In this document: positions 43,601 through 53,800 of the stretch, in pieces
How positions within the stretch are numbered: the stretch's first letter is position 1
How the letters are laid out: every line of letters begins with the position of its first letter
Assembly: GCA_963707075.1 (NCBI GenBank)
Contig: CAVPOX010000002.1
Location: 186,001 to 250,000, forward strand
Direction of reading: 5' to 3'
Length of the DNA stretch: 64,000 bases
Source of the DNA: CAXMQZ01 sp963707075
Lineage (GTDB): Bacteria > Acidobacteriota > Thermoanaerobaculia > Multivoradales > JAHEKO01
Notes under the pieces: generated by a model
What the model was told of the DNA's origin: nothing
Database searches by the model: none
The model's input: the letters and a program-made list of their open reading frames with translations, nothing else
Position numbers and translations under genes: made by a program

Positions 43601-44060
43601 CGTGCCGATGGTCGAAGCGGCCGTGCAGCTGTTCAATCGATCGAATGTGAAGCATGTGCTGCATGCGGGCGACTTTGTCGCTCCTTTCGCAATCGATCCG
43701 CTCAGGCAGCTGGGCTGCCCGGTTCTGTCGGTCTTTGGCAACAACGACGGGGAAAGAATCGGCCTCGCCGCCCGTATCCGGGAAGTCGGTCAGGTGCGGT
43801 CTCACCTCGCCACCATCAACCTGGGTGAGCGTCACATCGCGGTCGTCCATTATCCTGAGCTCGCCGAGCCGCTGGCGCGTAGCGGCACCTACGATCTGGT
43901 TGTCTACGGCCACACCCACCGGGTAGACCAACGGCATGACAACGGTCTGCTGCTCAATCCGGGAGAGACGGGTGGCTGGCTGACAGGATGCTCGACAGTC
44001 GCCATCGTGGACCTGGACAATTTGCAGGTGCGCCTGCATGACCTGCAAGCGGACCAGTAA
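43566..44060 (+). CDS. YfcE/MJ0936-family metallophosphoesterase
   Basis: 164 residues. All dimetal motifs are present: LIGVMADSHDNVP, VLHAGDFVAPFAID, VFGNNDGERIG, VVHYP and VVYGHTHRVDQ, with the C-terminal LLLNPGETGGWLTGCSTVAI. This family has phosphodiesterase activity on artificial substrates or cyclic nucleotides. It starts inside the M16 partner gene and is followed seven bases later by the GH113-like gene, so it belongs to the same operon. Confidence 0.9.
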   Translation: MLIGVMADSHDNVPMVEAAVQLFNRSNVKHVLHAGDFVAPFAIDPLRQLGCPVLSVFGNNDGERIGLAARIREVGQVRSHLATINLGERHIAVVHYPELAEPLARSGTYDLVVYGHTHRVDQRHDNGLLLNPGETGGWLTGCSTVAIVDLDNLQVRLHDLQADQ

Positions 44061-44066
44061 GGGGCT

Positions 44067-45176
44067 GTGGCCATCGACCTGTTGAATCTCTTGCGACCCG
44101 GCTGGTATGCCTTCCGGTACGAGGTAAACCGGCCTGTGGGGAGGCTTTTCACCTCGCTTCTGCTGCTTGGGTGGCTGGGATTGAGCGATTCGCTGCCAAT
44201 CAGCGCACAGGCTGGCTCCGACCGATTTCGCCGCGGCATCGTCGTCTCCTGCCCGCGAGCAGGTCAGATATGGGGTTCGCCAGAGATGGCTATCACCCTG
44301 TCGGAGATCACCTCGCTGGGAGCCGATTGGGTCGCCATCCATCCCTACGCCCATGTCCGCCAAGATGGCCTGATCCAATTTCGTCCCGCTGCCGAAACCG
44401 GCTATCTTGAAAGGGCTGCCAAGCTCGCGAGCGAGGCCGGCGTCGGTCTCTTCTGGAAGCCCCATCTCGCCTACTGGGGCAGTTTCGCCTGGCGCGGTGA
44501 CATCGAGTTCGGCAACGACACTGTTGCGTGGCAGCGGTTCTTCGAAGGCTACGAACAGTTCATTGTCGATCAGGCCCGCTTTGCCGAGAGCGTCGGAGTG
44601 GACCTCTTCTCGGTCGGGGTCGAGTACGAGAGGACGACCGGCCACGAAGCCGAGTGGAGAAAGATCATCGCCGCAGTCCGCTCCGTTTACCGGGGCCGAA
44701 TCACCTACGCCGCGAATTGGGACAGCATTGAGCGGGTGCCCTTCTGGGATGCGCTCGATCTGATCGGTGTGCATGCCTATTTCCCCCTGGTCGAGGGGCC
44801 GAGTCCGGATCGCTCGGCTCTCTGGCAAGGTTGGGATGAACCTCTCGCAATGCTGGAGGCGCTGTCGCGCCGATACCAGGGCAAACAGGTCCTGTTCGCC
44901 GAGATCGGCTATCCGCGCTCACCGAAAGCCGCCGCTCAACCCTGGGTACCGGGGAATCTGGATCAGCCCGAGGTCCGCGCGCTGCGGCAGACCTTGATCG
45001 AAGTGGCCCTGGAACGGATCGAAGCCTCTCCATTTATCGACGGAATGTTCTGGTGGAAGTGGATTCCCGGAGATGATCGGTGGGATAGCGACTTCTCCAT
45101 GAAGGATCACGAAGCGCGCCAGGCGCTACGCGGTCACTGGGGAAACGGGAGGTCTAGTATTCCAACAGCTCGATAG
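44067..45176 (+). CDS. GH113-like glycoside hydrolase (TIM barrel)
   Basis: 369 residues from GTG 44067. A hydrophobic signal-like segment lies at about 27-48 (RLFTSLLLLGWLGLSDSLPI), suggesting export. The barrel has RRGIVVSCPRAGQIWGSPEM at its start, the probable acid/base Glu in FSVGVEYERTTGHEAEW and the probable nucleophile Glu in VLFAEIGYPRSPKAA, with WDALDLIGVHAYFPL between them. This pattern resembles GH113 beta-mannanase-related proteins. The substrate is unknown. Its last 23 bases overlap the convergent E1 gene. Confidence 0.75.
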   Translation: MAIDLLNLLRPGWYAFRYEVNRPVGRLFTSLLLLGWLGLSDSLPISAQAGSDRFRRGIVVSCPRAGQIWGSPEMAITLSEITSLGADWVAIHPYAHVRQDGLIQFRPAAETGYLERAAKLASEAGVGLFWKPHLAYWGSFAWRGDIEFGNDTVAWQRFFEGYEQFIVDQARFAESVGVDLFSVGVEYERTTGHEAEWRKIIAAVRSVYRGRITYAANWDSIERVPFWDALDLIGVHAYFPLVEGPSPDRSALWQGWDEPLAMLEALSRRYQGKQVLFAEIGYPRSPKAAAQPWVPGNLDQPEVRALRQTLIEVALERIEASPFIDGMFWWKWIPGDDRWDSDFSMKDHEARQALRGHWGNGRSSIPTAR

Positions 45177-47541
45177 CCGCTTCGAGAACCTGCTCGACCT
45201 TGGGCAGGTAGTCGTACTCGAGGGGCGGTGAATAAGGAGCTGGTGTGTCTGGCGAGGCGAGGCGACGAATCGGGGCGTCGAGAAAAAAGAACACCCGCTC
45301 GTTCAGAATAGCCGTCAGCTCTCCACCCAAACCACCTCGCAAGGTGTCCTCGTGCAGAATCAGCGCCCGATGCGTCTTGGCCACCGATCGACAGATCGCC
45401 TCCTCGTCCAGCGGTGACAGGGTTCGCAAGTCGACAACCTCTGCGGAGACCCCCTCCTCTTCCAGCAGCTCTGCGGCGGCAACCGCCGTCCAGACCATGG
45501 CGCCATAGGTGAGAATCGTCAGATCCTGGCCTGGGTGAGCAATCGAGGCTACGCCAATAGGCGTCTCGATATCCGTGCCTTCGGGCACCTTCTGGCGAAG
45601 ATCCGTGCGGAAGAATCCGTACAGGCCCTTGGCCTCGAGGTAGAGAACCGGATTGTCGTCACGGATAGCCGCCAGCATCAACCCCTTGGCATCGACAGGA
45701 TTCGACGGCGCCACGATCTTCCAGCCTGGAACTCGAAAGAACCACATTTCCGGGCACTGGCTGTGGAACGGTCCGCCCCCGAGCAGCATGTTCATCGTTC
45801 CGGTGGCTCCCCCATAAGGTAACCTGACAACCATCGGTACACGTCTGCCCCATCGCCAGTAGAGCTTGGCCGCGTTGTTGATCAGCTCGTTGAACGCCGG
45901 CGCCAGAAAATCTGCGAACTGCATCTCGACGACAGGTCGCTTCCCCATCAGGGCCGCACCCACCGCACAGCCCACAATTGCCGACTCGGCCAGGGGTGTG
46001 TTGAGACAGCGACTGGGCCCGAACCTCTTGCTCAGTCCCCGCGTGACCCCAAAGGCTCCGCCATAGCGCCCGCCGACATCCTCTCCCAGCACAAAAACCT
46101 CGTCGTGCTCGGCCATCATCTCGGCGAGCCCTTCGCGAACGGCCTCATCGTAGGCCATCTGCCTGGTCGCAGGTGCTGCGGGGCGACCCGGCAGGAGCGG
46201 CGCCTTTGGGGCGAACACTCGCGCCCGGTAGTCGGCCGGCTGAGGCCACGGCGCAGCCGCCGCCGTCTTTGCCGCCTGGTCGACCTCGCGAGCGACTTCC
46301 TCCCGCATCGCTGAACACTCTTCTGGACTCAGGATGCTGTCCGCCTGCAACCGACGCTCGTACAATTCGACGGGATCCAGTGCCAGCCATGCTTCGGCCT
46401 CGGTCTCGAGCTCGTAACCGGCGATCTTCGCCTCGGGGTTGCCATGAAACCTGTCGTCGTCATGGTGTGCGTGTCCCGAGCGACGATATGTCACCAACTC
46501 CACCAGGGCCGGCCCTTTCCCTGCCCGGGCCCGCTCCGCAGCCCACGTAACACCGGCCGCCACCTCGTCGGGATCGTTGCCGAACAGAGTCACTCCCGGG
46601 ATGCCGTAGCCGGCGGCCCGGCGGGCGAATCTGCTGGCAGCCGTCTGCTCGCTGACGTGGGTGCCAAGAGCCCACTGGTTATTCTCGACCACGAAAACCA
46701 TGTTGAGTCGCTGCACGGCGGCGAAGTTGATCGACTCGTGCCACTCTCCCAGACTCGACCCCCCGTCACCGATGAAGCTGACGCAGACCCGCTCCTCCTG
46801 ATTCAGCTTGAATGCATAAGCGATTCCCACGAGAGTTTGGGTGGCGAGAGCCAGGGGAGCCACTGGCGGCAGTACTCCTCGATCCAGATCCCCGGTGTGG
46901 AGATCTCGACCGCCGACAGGGGTACCTGCTTTGCCATACTGCACCAGGAATGGATGGAGCGGATCCGGCATGAACATCAGCAGCGCGCCTAGATCACGGA
47001 TCATTGGGCCGATGACATCTCCCCGGTATGTCTCGCTCTGGCCATACTCCGGATACCGCCTCAACCGCAATGCCGCTCCCACGATCGCCTCTTGCCCGGT
47101 CGAGCGAAAACCCTTCTGAGGCGACGGGAATCCACCCCACTTGACCTCCTTGCGATCGAAAGCCAGTTTCAGCTGCCGATCGAGCTGACGTGTCAGCAAC
47201 ATGGTTCTGAACATGACCCGCTTTTCGTGTGCGCTCAGGGAGTCCTTGATCCGACGCCTGTCGAAAAAGCCTCGCACGGCGATCTCGAGCTCGGCCCGAT
47301 TTCTTTCCACCGCTTGTCGATGACTCAGCTGCGGGTACAGGAGTTCGTCCGCGAACTCCTCTCCGGTACGAGAACGCGCTTCGATACGCTTGAGCAGCGC
47401 TTCCTCGAGAGCATCTTCCGAGACCACTCGTGGTAGATCCCTTATGAGAAAGGGCGCCTCGAGACTCAGGAAGGCGTGAAGCTCGCGCAGGAGCTCCTTG
47501 GGCAGGGGGGCCTCGGCCGCGTCGCCGTTTGCTTCGCTCAT
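45154..47541 (-). CDS. 2-oxo-acid dehydrogenase E1, alpha and beta subunits fused
   Basis: 795 residues. After an extra about 90-residue N-terminal region, the alpha part (about 100-440) has the thiamine diphosphate motif GDGGSSLGEWHESINFAAVQ ending in VVENN, and the loop YRRSGHAHHDDDRFH. The beta part (about 465-795) has VFVLGEDVGGRYGGAFGVTR and VDLRTLSPLDEEAICRSV. It decarboxylates branched-chain 2-oxo acids or pyruvate, needing E2 and E3 that are not nearby. The alpha/beta fusion is a known but less common arrangement. A putative promoter lies right before the ATG. Confidence 0.9.
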   Translation of the reverse strand: MSEANGDAAEAPLPKELLRELHAFLSLEAPFLIRDLPRVVSEDALEEALLKRIEARSRTGEEFADELLYPQLSHRQAVERNRAELEIAVRGFFDRRRIKDSLSAHEKRVMFRTMLLTRQLDRQLKLAFDRKEVKWGGFPSPQKGFRSTGQEAIVGAALRLRRYPEYGQSETYRGDVIGPMIRDLGALLMFMPDPLHPFLVQYGKAGTPVGGRDLHTGDLDRGVLPPVAPLALATQTLVGIAYAFKLNQEERVCVSFIGDGGSSLGEWHESINFAAVQRLNMVFVVENNQWALGTHVSEQTAASRFARRAAGYGIPGVTLFGNDPDEVAAGVTWAAERARAGKGPALVELVTYRRSGHAHHDDDRFHGNPEAKIAGYELETEAEAWLALDPVELYERRLQADSILSPEECSAMREEVAREVDQAAKTAAAAPWPQPADYRARVFAPKAPLLPGRPAAPATRQMAYDEAVREGLAEMMAEHDEVFVLGEDVGGRYGGAFGVTRGLSKRFGPSRCLNTPLAESAIVGCAVGAALMGKRPVVEMQFADFLAPAFNELINNAAKLYWRWGRRVPMVVRLPYGGATGTMNMLLGGGPFHSQCPEMWFFRVPGWKIVAPSNPVDAKGLMLAAIRDDNPVLYLEAKGLYGFFRTDLRQKVPEGTDIETPIGVASIAHPGQDLTILTYGAMVWTAVAAAELLEEEGVSAEVVDLRTLSPLDEEAICRSVAKTHRALILHEDTLRGGLGGELTAILNERVFFFLDAPIRRLASPDTPAPYSPPLEYDYLPKVEQVLEAAIELLEY

Positions 47542-47550
47542 GCGGCCGCT

Positions 47551-47578
47551 AGTATACCGAGTGGCGAGTGCGGGTCAG
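47551..47578 (-). promoter_or_regulatory. putative promoter of the E1 gene
   Basis: On the minus strand CTGACC (47573-47578, 4/6) and TATACT (47551-47556, 5/6) are 16 bases apart. Transcription would start about 47544, only three bases from the ATG at 47541. There is no ribosome-binding site, so the mRNA would be practically leaderless. Confidence 0.4.
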
Positions 47579-47584
47579 GGCGCT

Positions 47585-47685
47585 CCGCCCGACATGAGAC
47601 CCGGCCGCAACACGCATTGATGGGCCATGAACCAGGGAAAGGGGAATGGCCATCTGAATCGGCGGTCGGGTCTCATGTCGGGCGG
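47585..47685. repeat. 24-bp near-perfect inverted repeat
   Basis: Left arm 47585-47608 and right arm 47662-47685 are complementary over 24 bases with one G-T pair, separated by 53 bases that hold a second nested dyad (GATGGGCCAT/ATGGCCATC). It lies between the end of the RND operon and the E1 promoter and is too long for a normal terminator; no T-tract follows on either strand. It may be a MITE or REP-like element or an insulating terminator. Confidence 0.7.
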
Positions 47686-47699
47686 CAGCTCCTCTTCTC

Positions 47700-50600
47700 T
47701 CAAGAACGACCGGCTACCGTAATCTGCTCAGGTGCGGCCGCCAGCTCATCCACCGCGGATGCAGGTCGCCGGGAACCCGATCCCTGCCAGATCCGGCGCA
47801 GCCATCGCGCCACGCCTTCTACCCCGAGATTGAAGTAGGGCAGAAGGAGCAGCGTCAGAATCGACGATGACATCAAACCGCCCATCACTGTTCGCGCCAG
47901 AGGATAGTAGAAGATGCCGGCAGTGTTGGGTCCACGGATGGCGAGCGGCAGGAGTCCGATGATCGTGGTCGCTGCTGTCATCAGAATGGGCCGCAGTCGA
48001 TCTCGGCCCGCCTGCAGGATCGCCGACTCGGTCGACAATCCAGAGCGCCGCAGCCGGTTCATGTGATCGAGCAGGACGATGCCGTTGTTGACCACGATTC
48101 CCATCAAGATCAACAAGCCGATCTGCGACATGATATTGAACTTGGTCTGGGTGGCCGCCAACATCCAGGCCACTCCAGGCAGAGCAAACAGGATAGAGAA
48201 CAGGATTGCGAAAGGCTGGGCCAGAGACTCGAAAAGCGAGGCCATCACCAGATAGACGAGCATCAGAGCCAGAAGAAAATTGATCCCCATCTGGCTGTTC
48301 TGATCCTGCTGCTCGATGATCCGGTCGCCCCACGACCATGAATACCCTGGCGGCAAATCGAAGGCATCCATCAGGCCCGCGATCTCCTTCTGCGTCGCCC
48401 CCCAGTCCTCGCCCTCGTAGGTTCCTCTCACGGCCACTCGGACCTTGCGATTCTCGCGTCGGATCTCGCGCGGACGCGGTACCACCTCAAAAGCTGCAAT
48501 ATCACCCAGTTGGAACGGACGGCTGTCGGCACCACCTCCGATCTGGATCTTCCTCAGGTCATCGAGGTTCTCCCGGTCCTCCAGACGCAAAGCCAACCAG
48601 GTCTCCACTTCCCGCTGGCCGGAGTTGAAGCGCGGCAGGCGCATGGATCCCAGGGTGAAGGAGAAGATATCTGCCAGGTCCTGAGCCGACAGCCCCAGCC
48701 GCTCGGCCTTTTCCCGGTCGATCGAGACCTGAATCTCCTGTTGCGAGTCCCGGAACGAGGTTCGCACATCCTGCGTTCCCCGCAGCGTTTCAATACGTCG
48801 GGCCGCTTCGGTGGCGAAAGTTTCCAAAACCCCGGTGTCCTGCCCAAAGAACTTCACCGCGAAATAGGTGCTGTTTCCTCCATCCTCGGAATCATCATCA
48901 AAATAGAACCGGACACCCGCGACTTCGGGCATGGCGTCACGAATCTCCTGACGTAGGTCACGCACCTCGTCGTCCGTCATGTCCTGGCGGGCCAGAACCA
49001 GCGTCGTTTCAGCGCGATTTTCCGTGTAGTAGCTGTAGAGAGACTCGAGTTGAAAGTCTTCCCGCCTTGTTTCGAGCAACGCCTCGACGACATCGACGAC
49101 CTCTTCGGCTTCGGACTTGTAGGTGTGATCGGCGAACTCGTACTGCAGACGCAACATCGAATTGACCGTACCTGAAAAGGTCGCGGACTCCACCAGGCCG
49201 ACAAAGAAGGGCAGGACACCGAGCCCCAGAACCAGCACCATCAGGCCGAAGGTCTTGATCCGATGCTGCAGCGTCCAGCCGAGAATGCTGGAATACCGGT
49301 CTTCCAGCCACGCAATCGATTTCACCGGCTTGGGCTTCTTCCGACCGAGAAAGTACGCCGACATGAGCGGGATCAGGGTCAGGGCCGAAAACAGCGAACA
49401 GGCCAGTGCGATGGCAATCGCCAGGCCGATCTCACCAAGCCAGACCGTGAGCTCCACCTTGGCTCCGACAATCAAAGGGAGAAACACGATCAAGGTCGTC
49501 AGAGTCGAAGCCGAGACCGCCACGGCAACCTGCCTCGCCCCGATCAAGGCGGCCCGCTTTCGATCCGGTTCATCACGATGGGTGCGATCGATGGACTCCA
49601 GGACGACTACAGCGTTGTCGACGAGCATTCCCACAGCCAGCATCAGGCCCATCATGGACAGGACATTGAGGCTCCGGCCCATGAAGTACATCGCTCCACA
49701 GGCTGCGATGATCGAAAAAGGAATCGACATCGCGACGATCAGGGTCGAATCGAATCGTCTCAGGAAGACGTACAGGCTGACAATCGCCAACAGGGCACCG
49801 ATCGCCCCGGCCTTGAGCAGCCCCTTGAGTCCGCCCGTGATGACATCTCCCTGGTCTTCCCAGACAAAGACGTTGAGCCCCTGCAATAGCGGATCGCCGT
49901 CGATCTCGGTCTCGATCACCAGCATGACCTCTCGCACGACATCGACCGTGTTTGCGGTCGATTCCTTGAAGACCTCCAACGCGACTGCGAACTGTCCATC
50001 GAGATGGCGACCATGCGGATAGGGCGGTTCCTCATAAGAGAGCTCCGCCAGGTCCCGCACACGGAGACCCTGTTCATTGACGATCAAGTCACCCAGCTCC
50101 TCGACCGTTGTGAACTCACCGAGAGCCCGGGCGGTGAATCGTAGGCCACCATCCTCGATCTGTCCCAGGACCAGATTCGAAGAAGCGCCCTGGAGCTGCT
50201 GGATCAGCGCTCCGACATCTACGTTGTGCTGTTTGACACGATCGAGAATAAGGTCGATGTAGATCTCTCTCGGCTCGACCCCCTCGAGGTTGACCCGCGC
50301 AACACCCGGTACCCGCCGGATCCGATTGAGAATGCGGGCTTCGATGAGATCGTAGCTCTCAGAGAGGTTGACCCCCTTGGCCGAGACACGCGCCTGCACT
50401 ACTGGGATGTCACTCGTATTGAAGGAGAAGATGACGACTTCACCGATACCCTCTGGCAGGTCGGCCTTGACCTGATCCATCTTCTCGCTCACCTGCATGC
50501 GCACGACATCGAGCTCGTGCCCCCAGTCGAATTCGAGAAAGAACTCGGCCTGATCGGCGCTGGCAGTGGCGTTGAGAGTCTTGACTCCGGCCAGCGTCGA

Positions 50601-50816
50601 CAAGACCTCCTCGACGGGCTTGACGATCTCCCGTTCAATTTCCTTGGGGTTGGAGTTTGGAAAGGGAATCTGTACCCCGATGAACGGCACGTCGATCTCT
50701 GGCAGATAGGCCAGTGGCAATCGCACGATGGCGATGCCGCCGAGCACGAGCACACTGATCAGCAGCATCGCGGTGGTGATCGGCCGTGTGACGGCCAGGC
50801 GGGACAGCTCCATCAA
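47700..50816 (-). CDS. RND efflux permease (HAE1/AcrB family), second copy
   Basis: 1038 residues, full AcrB length with 12 transmembrane helices and two large periplasmic loops. Conserved pieces are LAVTRPITTAMLLISVLVLG at the N-terminus, the LLAVGMLVDNAVVVLESIDR helix with the proton-relay Asp, and GLLILMGIVVNNGIVLLDHM in the second half. It exports drugs, lipids or metals in exchange for protons. It overlaps the preceding RND gene by four bases, so the two permeases and the adaptor form one operon. Substrate unknown. Confidence 0.93.
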   Translation of the reverse strand: MMELSRLAVTRPITTAMLLISVLVLGGIAIVRLPLAYLPEIDVPFIGVQIPFPNSNPKEIEREIVKPVEEVLSTLAGVKTLNATASADQAEFFLEFDWGHELDVVRMQVSEKMDQVKADLPEGIGEVVIFSFNTSDIPVVQARVSAKGVNLSESYDLIEARILNRIRRVPGVARVNLEGVEPREIYIDLILDRVKQHNVDVGALIQQLQGASSNLVLGQIEDGGLRFTARALGEFTTVEELGDLIVNEQGLRVRDLAELSYEEPPYPHGRHLDGQFAVALEVFKESTANTVDVVREVMLVIETEIDGDPLLQGLNVFVWEDQGDVITGGLKGLLKAGAIGALLAIVSLYVFLRRFDSTLIVAMSIPFSIIAACGAMYFMGRSLNVLSMMGLMLAVGMLVDNAVVVLESIDRTHRDEPDRKRAALIGARQVAVAVSASTLTTLIVFLPLIVGAKVELTVWLGEIGLAIAIALACSLFSALTLIPLMSAYFLGRKKPKPVKSIAWLEDRYSSILGWTLQHRIKTFGLMVLVLGLGVLPFFVGLVESATFSGTVNSMLRLQYEFADHTYKSEAEEVVDVVEALLETRREDFQLESLYSYYTENRAETTLVLARQDMTDDEVRDLRQEIRDAMPEVAGVRFYFDDDSEDGGNSTYFAVKFFGQDTGVLETFATEAARRIETLRGTQDVRTSFRDSQQEIQVSIDREKAERLGLSAQDLADIFSFTLGSMRLPRFNSGQREVETWLALRLEDRENLDDLRKIQIGGGADSRPFQLGDIAAFEVVPRPREIRRENRKVRVAVRGTYEGEDWGATQKEIAGLMDAFDLPPGYSWSWGDRIIEQQDQNSQMGINFLLALMLVYLVMASLFESLAQPFAILFSILFALPGVAWMLAATQTKFNIMSQIGLLILMGIVVNNGIVLLDHMNRLRRSGLSTESAILQAGRDRLRPILMTAATTIIGLLPLAIRGPNTAGIFYYPLARTVMGGLMSSSILTLLLLPYFNLGVEGVARWLRRIWQGSGSRRPASAVDELAAAPEQITVAGRS

Positions 50817-53800
50817 CCTGCCTCTCGCAGCGGCTCGATGACTACCGGCTCGGCCGCGTCTGCTATGGCACGCCTCGGGTCGACCTCGGAGGCGGAGGCC
50901 ATGACTTCACCCCTGCGATCCAGCAGCGAATACACCACGGGAATCACGACCAGGGTCAACAGCGTGGCGACAGTCAAGCCACCGATGACAGTGATGGCCA
51001 GAGGCGCACGCAGCTCTGCTCCTTCTCCCAGACCCATTGCCATCGGCAACAGACCGAGGATCGTGGTTGCCGATGTCATCAGGATCGGCCGGAGTCGATC
51101 ACTTCCAGCGGCGATCAGTGCCTCTTTCTTCTCCGTCCCCGAGCGACGTCGCTGATTGACGGCATCCACGAGCACGATAGCGTTGTTGACAACGATACCC
51201 GCCAACATGACCGCGCCGATCATGGCCACGATGTTGATGCTGCGGCCGGACAGAGCGAGCGCCCAGACGACCCCGATCGCGCCCAGAGGCAGGGTGAAGA
51301 TGATCACGAACGGATGCAGAAAAGACTCGAATTGCGACGCCATGACCAGGTAGACAAGGAAAATTGCCAGCCCCATCGCCATCAGCAGCGAGCCCAAGGC
51401 TTCGGCACGCTCCTCCTCCTGGCCACTCAGGGTCGCCGTCACTCCAGCCGGGTAGACCTGCTCCTTAAGCACCTGGCGTACGTCGGTCGCCACCGCCCCC
51501 ATGTCACGCCCCGAGATATTGCCGGAGATCACCGCCGTACGCTTCTGACCAATGCGACGTATCTCGCTCGGACCTTGTACCAGGCTGACGTCGGCGACCG
51601 ATTTCAAATAGATCGGCACGCCATTTCTCTGAGCCACGATGAAGTCCTTGACATCGTGAACCGAGGCCTCGCCGATCTCCACCGATCGCACAACGATGTC
51701 GATCTCGCGATCACCTTCGGTGAAGCGGGTCGCGACTTCGCCCTGGACCTTGTTACGCAGCGTGTCCGCCACATCCCCGAGATTCAGTCCGAGTTGTGCC
51801 AGCTGATTGCGGTGGAAAACGATCTGTAGTTCCGGATTGCCCAGATCGGCACTGGATTTGACGTCGACCAAACCCGGAACCCCGTCGATCCTGCTCTGCA
51901 GGTCGTTGGCCACAGTGTGCAACTCGGTCAGATCGTCGCTGTAGACCTCCACTTCAATCGGCGTGCGAAAGCTGAAGAAGGTCGGCCGCTCGAACTCAAA
52001 ACGGACCTGATCCGTGCCCTCGAGTCTCCGCCGCAGGTCGGCGATCACTGCGGCTTCCTGTTCCGGGGTGGTATCTGCCGCCATCCGTACCTGAATTCGG
52101 CCGGTGTTCTCTCCCTCGGTGCCGGTGCTGGTCAGTGATAGTCCGCGCCCGCCGGATATCGTCGAATGGGACTCGACTCTGGCATCGCCCGTCAAGATCG
52201 AATCGACCTCCGCCAGGAATCCATCGGTGATCTCCAACGGCGTCCCTTCGGGCAGTTCCACCAGGAAGCTGAACTCTCCCTGGGAGAAGCTCGGAATCAG
52301 ATCGAATCCCAGTCCGGGCACCATCCAAACCGCCACCGCCAAGGCGACAAGCGCGAGTGCCAGCACGACGACTCGTGCCTGCAACGCACCCCGCAGCACC
52401 TTGGGATAGGCACCGGAAACCAATGCCATGAGCTTGTCGAACGCCATGGATATCGGTTTGACCAGAAACGCCAGCCCAAGGCCGATCCATCGCAGGACAG
52501 AGCGCACAGCCATCACCACATAGATCGGTATCTGGACCATGACGAATCGCATCGCGCGACGCAGCCGTCCCCCCTCGGTCGACACAGGCCGCCTCTTGAC
52601 AGCATCCTCGGCACCTCCCGCGATAGCGGCCATCATCGGAATCAAGGTCAGGGCCACAGCCAGCGAAGCCAGCAGCGCGAAAGATACCGTCAGCGCCATG
52701 TCCCGAAAGAGCTGCGCCGCGATCCCCTGCAGAAAGATCACAGGCAAAAAGACAGCGACCGTCGTTAGAGTCGAGGCCGCTACTGCTCGACCGACCTCGG
52801 AAGCGCCATGCAGGGCAGCGTCGATTGCAGATTCACCAGCCTCGCGGCGCTTGAAAATCGCCTCCAGCACCACGATCGCGTTGTCGACCAGCATCCCGAC
52901 TCCGAGCGCCAATCCCCCCAGAGACATGATGTTGAGGGTGGTTCCGGTCCGATACATCAGGAAGAAAGTGGTCACGATCGAAATCGGTATCGAGATGCCG
53001 ATAATCACCGTGCTGCGCAAATCCTTGAGAAACAGCAACAGGACGGCAATGGCGATCGCCCCACCGAGCAAGGCGTTGTTCAAGACCTCGCGAATCGAAG
53101 CCTGGATGAACTCGGACTGATCCACACCGGTAACCACTTCGATACCTTCAGGCAATTCCTTGGCGGTGCCCTCCAGGCGCCGTGACACCGCCTTGGAAAC
53201 CTGGACGGTATTGGCATCCCCTTCCTTGTAGATCGCCAGCTCGACCGCCTCTTGCCCGTCGAATCGTGTAATGACTTCCCTCTGCTTGTGTCCCCGTGAG
53301 ACCTCGGCCACATCCTCGATGCGCACCGTGCGGCCGTCACGCGTCAGCAGGGCGGTGTGGCGAATGTCCTCCAGGCCGAGGAACTCGTTGTTCGACCGCA
53401 CCAGGTAGCGAGCTTCTTCTTCATAGAGGCTGCCGCCAGCCTGGTTCACGTTTTCGCGCAGCAATCGGTCGTTGACTTCCTGGATACTCAGGCCCAGCAG
53501 CGCCAGCTTGCCTTCGTCGACCTTGACCTGAATCTCTTCCTCGTAGCCTCCATTGACCTTGATGGCCGCCACACCCTCCGTGGATTCCAGATCCTTCTTC
53601 AATACCTCCTCGGCCACATAACGCAGCTGGTAGAGATCGTCGCCTCCCATCAGGTACAGGCGCAGGACGGGATCGTTGGCTGGGTCGAAGCGCAGGAGCA
53701 CCGGCTTGACGACTTCGCGAGGCAGTCGCACGAGGTCGATCTTTTGCCTTACATCCAACGAGGCAAAGTCCATATTGCGGCCCCATTGGAACTCGAGCGT

